From: Actinacidiphila fildesensis
GTDB taxonomy: Bacteria > Actinomycetota > Actinomycetes > Streptomycetales > Streptomycetaceae
Direction: 5' to 3' (one strand)
Length of the DNA: 64,000 bases
NCBI RefSeq assembly: GCF_042652185.1
Contig: NZ_JBHSIX010000003.1
The notes under the pieces are model-generated. The model saw only the letters and a program-made list of their open reading frames with translations. It was not told the origin of the DNA and did no database searches. Of the stretch, positions 58,203 to 64,000 are shown in pieces (positions within the stretch are counted from its first letter, which is position 1; the number at the start of each line of letters is the position of its first letter). Made by a program: the position numbers and the translations under genes.

Positions 58203-58235
58203 GGGGGCGGCGTCTCGTGCGGAGACGCCGCCCCC
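58203..58235 (+). terminator. Rho-independent terminator after ppdK
   Basis: GGGGGCGGCGTCTC (58203-58216), loop GTGCG, then GAGACGCCGCCCCC (58222-58235), followed by ACCTTTTT. A perfect 14-bp stem with a T-run, unusual in being a textbook terminator in this GC-rich genome. It lies 18 bases before the convergent gene's stop. Confidence 0.85.
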
Positions 58236-58252
58236 ACCTTTTTCCCCTGGGG

Positions 58253-59305
58253 TCAGTGGCTGCGGCGCCGACGGCGAGAGGTCAGCAGGAGGCCGCCGCC
58301 GACCGCGGCGGCTGCTCCGGCCGCGGTGAGCGCGGACCCGGTGCCGGCCCCTCCGGTGTCCGCGAGATGGTCGCCGGGCGCCGTGGTGGGTGCCGAGGTG
58401 GGCTTGGCGCCGCCGGTGGCCGGGGACGTGGGCTTGCCGGTCGGCTGCGCCGCCTTGTCGGCGACCTTGACCACCAGCGTGGTCGTGTTGTCGTTGATGT
58501 CCGGCTCCGTCGCCGGGAATTCGGAGCTGACGCGGGCCTCCCGGCGCTGCTCCTTACCGAGTGCCGCGGGGTAGACCTTGAAGCGGAAGGTGTAGGTGAT
58601 CGTTCCGCCGGGCGGCACCGGTGTGGTGGGTCGGCACAACAGGCCGTTTCCCTCGGTGGCGATGCCGCAGGTCTTGTCCCACTTCCCGTAGTACTCCATC
58701 TGCCTCGGGTAGTCGCCCGGGCCGCTGGTGAGGATGAACGGGAGGTCGGCCTCCTGGCCGTGATTGGTGACGACCAGCCGTGTGGTCACCGGTGTGCTGC
58801 CGGGCTGCACCGGGGTGGTGGGGCCGGTCCACTTGACGCTCCAGTCCGCGCCCGGCTTGACCAGCACCTCCTGTCGAGCGGTGTTGTCCTCCGGATGCGT
58901 GTCGACCGCGTCGCCGATGTCGGCCGTCGCCGTGATCGTCAGCCTGGTGCCGACCGGTACATCGTCCGCGACCTGGACGGTCAGACTCTGGCTATCAGGG
59001 CGACAGGCGATCTCCCGCTTGTTCGCCGACGTGGGCTCGCACGTACGTTCCACCACGGGAACGTACGTCATGCCCTCCGGCAGGTGCACCAAGCCGCGGA
59101 ACGTGCTCAGTGTGCCCGACTTCAGGTGCGTGAGGAGATAGAAGTGGAACTGCCGGCCGGGAGCCACCTGCGGGTGGAGGAACTGCATCTGGACGTCGGC
59201 GTCCACCGGGCCGGCATCCGCCTGCGCCTCGGCCGCCGGACCGGCCGCCAGCAGCAGCCCCGCGAGTCCCAATCCGGCCAGAATCGCCCTTGTGTGCCGT
59301 CCCAT
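58253..59305 (-). CDS. Secreted surface protein with LADTG sorting signal
   Basis: 350 residues from the ATG at 59305, with AAGGGGAC upstream. Signal peptide MGRHTRAILAGLGLAGLLLA ends near AAEAQADA. The middle contains two DUF11/CARDB-like beta domains (DVQMQFLHPQVAPGRQFHFY, TADIGDAVDTHPEDNTA; VTTRLVVTNHGQEADLPF, GGTITYTFRFKVYP). Then a Pro/Thr linker and LADTGGAGTG, a hydrophobic stretch and RRRRRSH, a sortase sorting signal. LAxTG is the sequence preferred by class E sortases of Streptomyces, so the protein is probably linked to the cell wall. Ligand unknown. Confidence 0.85.
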   Translation of the reverse strand: MGRHTRAILAGLGLAGLLLAAGPAAEAQADAGPVDADVQMQFLHPQVAPGRQFHFYLLTHLKSGTLSTFRGLVHLPEGMTYVPVVERTCEPTSANKREIACRPDSQSLTVQVADDVPVGTRLTITATADIGDAVDTHPEDNTARQEVLVKPGADWSVKWTGPTTPVQPGSTPVTTRLVVTNHGQEADLPFILTSGPGDYPRQMEYYGKWDKTCGIATEGNGLLCRPTTPVPPGGTITYTFRFKVYPAALGKEQRREARVSSEFPATEPDINDNTTTLVVKVADKAAQPTGKPTSPATGGAKPTSAPTTAPGDHLADTGGAGTGSALTAAGAAAAVGGGLLLTSRRRRRSH

Positions 59306-59517
59306 CGGTGTCCCCTTCGCCCCGTGAGCCACAGAGCCGAAATGGCCATGTGTTCACTGCAAGACACCTGATGGCCATGGGAAGTTGTACGGGGCGCACC
59401 CTTCCCGTGGTCCCAGGAGCCCGTTCTCCCTCGTCGCCCCCCGTCGTTTCACCCCACGCCGCCCTGCCTCCACCTTTCGTCTCCACCCTTTTCCGGCGTA
59501 TCTGCCATGATCCGAAC

Positions 59518-60330
59518 ATGACTGCTTCTCCCTCCCGAACCCCTCCCCGGCTGGTGGCCACCGACCTCGACGGCACGCTGCTGCGCAGCGACGGAACGGT
59601 CTCGGAGCGGACCCGGCGGGCGCTGCGGTCGGTGGCGGCCGCGGGCGCCGAGGTCGTCTTCGTGACGGCGCGGCCGCCGCGTTACGTGGACGGCATCGCC
59701 GAGGGCGCCGGGCACGAGGGGACCGCGATCTGCTGCAACGGCGCGATCGTCTACGACGTCCCCGGCCGGCAGTTCCTCGACGCACGGCTGATGCCGAACC
59801 CCGTCGCGCGCAAGGCGGCGGAGGCGCTCGTCGCGGTGCTGCCCGGCTCGACGCTCGCCCTGGAGACCGGCCACCGCCTCATCAGCGAGCGGGACTTCGG
59901 GAAGAAGGACTTCCAGGAGGTGATCGTGGAGACCGCCGCCGAGCTGTGGGAGTCGGACGAGGACATCGTCAAGCTCCTCGTGCACTCGTCGCGGCACCAC
60001 GCGGACCGGATGATGACCGCGGCGCACGACGCGGCGCTCACCGGCGTCGAGGTCACGCACTCCGGCGGCTCCGGCATGCTGGAGATCAGCTCGCCCGGTG
60101 TCACCAAGGCCGGCACGCTCGCCCTGTGGTGCGCGGCCCGCGGGATCGGCGCCTCCGAGGTGGTCTCCTTCGGCGACATGCCGAACGACCTGTCCACCCT
60201 GACCTGGGCAGGAGCCGGCTACGCGATGAGCAACGCGCACCCGGACGTCCTGGCCGCGGCGCCGCTGCGGGCCGCCACGAACGATGAGGACGGGGTGGCG
60301 CGGGTGCTGGAGGAGCTCTACGGCGGGTAG
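59518..60330 (+). CDS. HAD-superfamily hydrolase, Cof type
   Basis: 270 residues from the ATG at 59518. Motif I LVATDLDGTLLRSDGTVSER (Asp nucleophile in DLDGT), motif II VVFVTARPPRYV, motif III lysine in SPGVTKAGTLALWCAAR, motif IV VVSFGDMPNDLSTLTWAGAG. The cap domain between (about 85-190) is of the Cof (IIB) type. It probably dephosphorylates a small sugar phosphate or similar metabolite. Convergent with an SDR gene. Confidence 0.93.
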   Translation: MTASPSRTPPRLVATDLDGTLLRSDGTVSERTRRALRSVAAAGAEVVFVTARPPRYVDGIAEGAGHEGTAICCNGAIVYDVPGRQFLDARLMPNPVARKAAEALVAVLPGSTLALETGHRLISERDFGKKDFQEVIVETAAELWESDEDIVKLLVHSSRHHADRMMTAAHDAALTGVEVTHSGGSGMLEISSPGVTKAGTLALWCAARGIGASEVVSFGDMPNDLSTLTWAGAGYAMSNAHPDVLAAAPLRAATNDEDGVARVLEELYGG

Positions 60331-60379
60331 CACCCGCGCGCAGCGGTACGCGTTCCCCCGGCGCGTCCGATCCCGGGCC

Positions 60380-61294
60380 TCAGAACTTGTACGTCACACC
60401 CGTCAGCTGCTCGGACGCCGTCCACAGCATCTCGCCCGCGCGGTCGTCCTTCGTCCAGGAGGCGCGCCAGGAGCGGCTGGGCGCGCCGCGCCAGCCCTGC
60501 AGGCGGGGGCCGGTGAACGAATCGGGGGCCACGTCCGGTGCGGTGGCCGCGTAGAGCGTCGGCAGCGCGCCCGCCGCGGCCGACTGGCCGATGATCCGGT
60601 TGCCGATCCCGATGACGCGCTCGGCGCGCCTGCGGCCCTCCAGTTTGGCGCCCGCCGTCTGGAGATTCGTTTCGGCGTAGCCGGGGTGCGCGGCGGCGGC
60701 CACGATGTCCGCGCCCGTCGTCCCCAACTGCCGCGCCAACTCGTGGATGAACAGCAGATTGGCGCTCTTGGAGCGGCCGTACGCGATCCAGCGGCGGTAG
60801 CGGCGCTCGCTGTTCAGGTCGCCGAGATCCACGTTGGCGATCGCGTGCATCCCGCTGGAGACGCTGACGACCCGGGCCCCGGGTGTCGCGAGCAGCTTCG
60901 GCAGCAGCAGGCCGGTCAGGGCGAAGTGACCGAGGTGGTTGACGCCGAACTGCGTCTCGAACCCGTCGGCGGTCTGCGTGTACGGCAGGGCCATCACCCC
61001 CGCGTTGTTCACCAGCAGATCCAGCCGGTCGCCCGCGAACTCCTCCGCGAAGGCCCGCACCGACCCCAGGTCCCCCAGGTCCAGCCGTTGGAACACGGCC
61101 CGCGCCTCCGGGACCTCGGCCACCAACCGGTCCGCCGCCGCCTGCCCGCGCTCCTCGCTGCGGCACGCCAGGACGACCAGCGCCCCGCGCCGCGCCAGTT
61201 CCTTCGCGGCGCAGTACCCGATGCCGCTGTTGGCCCCGGTCACCACGGCGGTGCGTCCGGTCTGGTCGGGGATGTCGTTCGCAGTCCAGCCCAT
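60380..61294 (-). CDS. Short-chain dehydrogenase/reductase
   Basis: 304 residues from the ATG at 61294. NAD(P)-dependent oxidoreductase with the Rossmann motif TAVVTGANSGIGYCAAKELA, NNAGVMALPYTQTADGFETQ, catalytic Ser in VVSVSSGMHA and catalytic Tyr/Lys in AYGRSKSANLLFIHEL. The long form resembles the retinol dehydrogenase/WW-domain oxidoreductase-like branch common in actinobacteria. Substrate unknown. Confidence 0.92.
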   Translation of the reverse strand: MGWTANDIPDQTGRTAVVTGANSGIGYCAAKELARRGALVVLACRSEERGQAAADRLVAEVPEARAVFQRLDLGDLGSVRAFAEEFAGDRLDLLVNNAGVMALPYTQTADGFETQFGVNHLGHFALTGLLLPKLLATPGARVVSVSSGMHAIANVDLGDLNSERRYRRWIAYGRSKSANLLFIHELARQLGTTGADIVAAAAHPGYAETNLQTAGAKLEGRRRAERVIGIGNRIIGQSAAAGALPTLYAATAPDVAPDSFTGPRLQGWRGAPSRSWRASWTKDDRAGEMLWTASEQLTGVTYKF

Positions 61295-61428
61295 GTGACC
61301 GGTTCTCCTCGTGTCGCTGGCCGAAATCCGGATCCCCCGGCGGTCAGCTTAGAGAGCGGGCCGCCGATGCACGAGGCATGTGCGTGACAGGACAAGAACG
61401 GCACGTACGCGTGCGGCCTCGCGGCCGG

Positions 61429-62199
61429 TCAGCGCCCCGCAGCGGGTACCGTTCCGCGCAGGAAGCCGACGAGAAGTTCGGTGACGGCGGCAGGCCGTTC
61501 CAGGCTGGGCAGATGGCCCGCCCAGGGCAGTTCGACGTGGCGGGCGTCGGCGAGCAGGCCGGGCAGGGCGGCGGCGATCTCCCGGAAGTCCGTCACGTCA
61601 TGGGCGCCCGACACGGCGAGGCACGGCGCCGTGACCGCCGCCAGGTCGAACTCGGCCCTGATCGGCTCGAACTCCTCGAGGGCGGCCAGCTGTACGTCGA
61701 AGGCGCGCCGCTGCATCCCGCGCACCGCCTCCCGGACGTCCGGCCCGCCCGCAGGACCCACCCAGGTGTCGACCATCAGCTCCACCGCCCCGGCGACGTC
61801 CCCCGCCTCCAGCAGTTCGTCCTCCCGCGCGCCGATCGCGCGCAGCCCGGCGCTGACCTCATGTCCGGGAAGCGCGGAACAGAGCAGCGCCAGGGCGCTC
61901 ACCCGCTCCGGCCGGCGCGCCGCGATCTCCAGAGCGACCCGGCCGCCGGAGGAGGACGCCACCAGCGCGGCCCGCTCGATGCCGAGGGTGTCGAGGAGGT
62001 CCAGCACGTCGTCGGCGTTGCTGTACGGCCGGTCCGGCACGGGACTGCGGCCGAACCCCCGGAAGTCGCACCGCACCGGCCGGTACCCGGCGTCGACCAG
62101 GTCCGTCCACTGCGCGTCCCACATCCGCCGGTCGCACACCCCGGAATGCAACAGCACCACGGCCGGGCCGTCTCCGGCCACGTCATGAGAAAGAGTCAT
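61429..62199 (-). CDS. Alpha/beta hydrolase
   Basis: 256 residues from the ATG at 62199. Oxyanion region VVLLHSGVCDRRMWDAQWTD; the nucleophile elbow is VASSSGGRVALEIAARRPER (GxSxG is replaced by SSSGG); acid region LAVSGAHDVTDF and catalytic His in ELPWAGHLPSLERP. The elbow has Ser at the first Gly position, which is seen in some active family members. Likely an esterase or similar hydrolase. Last of three minus-strand genes in a loose group. Confidence 0.88.
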   Translation of the reverse strand: MTLSHDVAGDGPAVVLLHSGVCDRRMWDAQWTDLVDAGYRPVRCDFRGFGRSPVPDRPYSNADDVLDLLDTLGIERAALVASSSGGRVALEIAARRPERVSALALLCSALPGHEVSAGLRAIGAREDELLEAGDVAGAVELMVDTWVGPAGGPDVREAVRGMQRRAFDVQLAALEEFEPIRAEFDLAAVTAPCLAVSGAHDVTDFREIAAALPGLLADARHVELPWAGHLPSLERPAAVTELLVGFLRGTVPAAGR

Positions 62200-62261
62200 C
62201 CGGCAGACCCTACTCAGCCGCGGTCCGGCCCACCCCTGGATCACCGGCCCCTCGCGCGCCT

Positions 62262-62903
62262 TCAGCGCACGGCTGCCACCCGGCCGCCCACGTCGATCGT
62301 GCCGTCCGGGCCCGGGCGGGTCAGGATCTGGGAGGCGGTGCCCTGGCGGATGTCGAGGGGGCGGGCGAGTTGGGCGGCGAGGACGATCGCGGAGGCGCCG
62401 GTCGCCTCGTCCTCGGTGATCGCGTCGCCGCGGCGGGGGAAGCCGCGGGCGCGGACGCGGCCCGCCGCTTCGTCGGCCCAGGCCCAGGCGTAGAGCCAGC
62501 CCTCGCCCGGTGGCGGGGAGGGCAGGGCGTCGACCTCGGCGACCGTCGGGTACTGCTCGGTGCGGCGGCCGGGGGCCCAGGCGGCGCGGCCGCGGATCCA
62601 GGTGAAGTCGCCCTCCGTCCAGGCGGGGACGTCGCCGGCCGGCGGGCGCAGGAGGGACGACTTCAGGAGCCAGGCGGTGCCGGTGAGGGGGTGGCCGGCG
62701 AAGGGGAGTTCCACGCTGGGGGTGAAGATCCGAACGTCGCCGCGCTCCGCGTCGTCGATGAACACCGTCTCGCTGTAGCCGAGTTCGGCGGCGATCGCCT
62801 GGCGGGCGGCCGGGTCGGAGGAGTCGGCCGACACCACGCCCAGGAGGTTGCCGCCCCGGCCGTCGGGGCCGATGAACACCCGGAGCACTTCATGATCGGT
62901 CAT
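62262..62903 (-). CDS. PhzF family isomerase/epimerase-like protein
   Basis: 213 residues from the ATG at 62903. PhzF-type fold (diaminopimelate epimerase-like): GPDGRGGNLLGVV, then GYSETVFIDDAERGDVRIFT with the catalytic Glu of the family, and SVELPFAGHPLTGTAWLL. The C-terminal half has TEDEATGASAIVLAAQLARP and the closing GTASQILTRPGPDGTIDVGG. It is shorter than typical PhzF (about 260-300), with part of the middle missing. Function beyond the fold is unclear. It is 8 bases from the decarboxylase gene and co-directional. Confidence 0.85.
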   Translation of the reverse strand: MTDHEVLRVFIGPDGRGGNLLGVVSADSSDPAARQAIAAELGYSETVFIDDAERGDVRIFTPSVELPFAGHPLTGTAWLLKSSLLRPPAGDVPAWTEGDFTWIRGRAAWAPGRRTEQYPTVAEVDALPSPPPGEGWLYAWAWADEAAGRVRARGFPRRGDAITEDEATGASAIVLAAQLARPLDIRQGTASQILTRPGPDGTIDVGGRVAAVR

Positions 62904-62911
62904 GGGCCGAT

Positions 62912-64000
62912 TCAAGCACTGCCCAGGAAGTGGAAGCCCGGCCGGGGATGCATCAGGAAGTCGTGGTGGGAGATGTTCCACGCGTACGCCCCGGCCAGCG
63001 CGAACACTACGCGGTCCCCGGCCCGCAGGCCGGGCGCCGGAACCCGGCGGGCGAGGACGTCCTTCGGGGTGCAGAGCTGGCCGGTGAGGGTGACGTGGTC
63101 CTGTCCGGCGGCGGGGCGCGGCCAGGGGTGCGGCCAGTGGCCGACGGGCAGGACCTCGCAGGGCTGGTCGTGGCCCTTCGTCGCCGGGGTGCGCAGATGG
63201 TGGGTGCCGCCGCGCAGCACGGCGAACTCCTCACCGTGGCTGGGCTTCACGTCCAGCGCCTCGGTGGCGTACCAGCCGCAGTAGGCGCTGAGGGCGCGGC
63301 CCGGCTCGATACGCAGCAGCAGGCCGGGGTGGGCGGCGATGAGGCGCGCGAGGCCTTCGCCGTAGGCGGTCCAGTCGAAGCGGGCGCCGGGATCGGCGTA
63401 GTCCACGGTCATGCCACCGCCGACGTTCACCTCGGGCAGCGCGATGCCGTGCCGGGCGGCCAGGCCCACCGCGAACGCCACCACCTCGGCGGCCACGGCG
63501 AGCTGCGCCGTCGCGTCGAGGCCGCTGGCGAGGTGGGCGTGGATGCCGCGCAGCTCCAGTTGGGGGTGGCTGCCGTCGGTGAGCAGCCGGACGGCGCTGT
63601 CGGCCTGTGCGGGGTCGAGGCCGAACGGGGTCGGGCAGCCGCCCATCGCCAGTGAACTGCCTTCCAGCGCCGCGCCCGGCACCGGCAGGTTGAAGCGCAG
63701 CAGGACGGGAACGGTCCGGCCGGGGGCCGGCCGCGCGGCGAGGTGGCCGAGCATGCGCAGCTCGTACTCGCTCTCCACGTGGAAGCGTTCCACGCCCAGC
63801 TCCAGCGCCGCCGCGATCTCGGCCGGGGTCTTGCCGGGCCCGCCGAAGGCCAGCGGGCGGTCCGGGACGGCCTTGCGGACATGGGTCAGTTCGCCGCCGG
63901 AGGAGACCTCGAAACCGTCGACGTACGGGGCGAGCGCGGTCAGGATCTCCGGCTCGGGGTTGGCCTTGGCGGCGTAGTAGAGCTCGACGCGCTCGGGGAG
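62912..64000 (-). CDS. Type III PLP-dependent decarboxylase (5' end beyond window)
   Basis: The frame is open from the window edge, at least 362 residues. Alanine racemase-like fold with PLP lysine in LYYAAKANPEPEIL (Lys codon at 63965-63967). FEVSSGGELTHVRKA, GGPGKTPAEI, HAHLASGLDA, VNVGGGMTVDYADPG and RIEPGRALSAYCG follow, and CTPKDVL and GAYAWNISHHDFLMHPRPGF end the protein. This resembles the diaminopimelate/ornithine decarboxylase group, especially decarboxylases of NRPS-independent siderophore clusters. The substrate cannot be read. The neighbour PhzF gene is probably co-transcribed. Confidence 0.85.
   Translation of the reverse strand, partial: LPERVELYYAAKANPEPEILTALAPYVDGFEVSSGGELTHVRKAVPDRPLAFGGPGKTPAEIAAALELGVERFHVESEYELRMLGHLAARPAPGRTVPVLLRFNLPVPGAALEGSSLAMGGCPTPFGLDPAQADSAVRLLTDGSHPQLELRGIHAHLASGLDATAQLAVAAEVVAFAVGLAARHGIALPEVNVGGGMTVDYADPGARFDWTAYGEGLARLIAAHPGLLLRIEPGRALSAYCGWYATEALDVKPSHGEEFAVLRGGTHHLRTPATKGHDQPCEVLPVGHWPHPWPRPAAGQDHVTLTGQLCTPKDVLARRVPAPGLRAGDRVVFALAGAYAWNISHHDFLMHPRPGFHFLGSA

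Overview
This is a 64 kb piece of a very GC-rich actinobacterial chromosome, almost certainly Streptomyces. The evidence is the strong G/C third-position bias, frequent GTG starts, ATGA stop/start overlaps, a mycothiol-dependent formaldehyde dehydrogenase, an XRE/DUF397 pair, a LAxTG-type sortase substrate, a Zur-type znu operon and a leuA leader peptide rich in Leu codons. No rRNA, tRNA or CRISPR was seen.

The backbone is an old conserved chromosomal cluster: rsmE, phoH, ybeY, a CNNM/CBS protein, a cytidine-deaminase-like protein, era, recO, uppS, zur and glyS. From memory, the same order occurs around Rv2372c-Rv2357c of Mycobacterium tuberculosis. Accessory blocks are wedged between these genes.

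Region by region. 1-6.3 kb: nitronate monooxygenase end, rsmE, a small lipoprotein, a tricorn-type protease, a HIT protein and RNase Z. 6.3-10.7 kb: a five-gene WXG100/type VII secretion-like cassette behind an 18-bp palindrome. 10.7-19.1 kb: DoxX/TetR pair with inverted-repeat operators, adenine deaminase, secreted acid phosphatase, mscR, a graveyard of broken glycosidase fragments, then a divergent GH4 glycosidase/PfkB kinase pair. 19.2-22.2 kb: phoH-ybeY-CNNM. 22.2-29.1 kb: an accessory island with a membrane-anchored NACHT NTPase (candidate phage defence), a small partner gene, an XRE/DUF397 pair, a large imperfect inverted repeat (arms about 150 bp) and an alpha/beta hydrolase. 29.3-32.6 kb: degenerate cytidine deaminase, amtB-glnK with GlnR-like boxes, era. 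32.6-36.1 kb: protealysin-like M4 peptidase with an emfourin-type inhibitor, and leuA with its attenuator. 36.5-44.3 kb: TerB-like zinc-ribbon protein, small secreted protein, recO, uppS, zur, znuBCA with Zur boxes, glyS. 44.4-53.8 kb: membrane protein, two-component system plus adhesin-like DUF4097 protein, TetR, aldo/keto reductase, two MFS exporters around an XRE regulator. 53.9-64 kb: tRNA-dihydrouridine synthase, pyruvate phosphate dikinase, LADTG surface protein, HAD phosphatase, SDR, alpha/beta hydrolase, PhzF protein and a type III PLP decarboxylase cut by the window edge.

The most interesting material outside ordinary genes is: the NACHT island and its inverted repeat; short palindromic repeats inserted in or beside genes (one flanked by a 9-bp direct repeat and supplying a stop codon); a 77-bp element with perfect 18-bp inverted ends; the type VII-like cassette; and several clear candidate operators. 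All calls come from reading the sequence; no database search was run.
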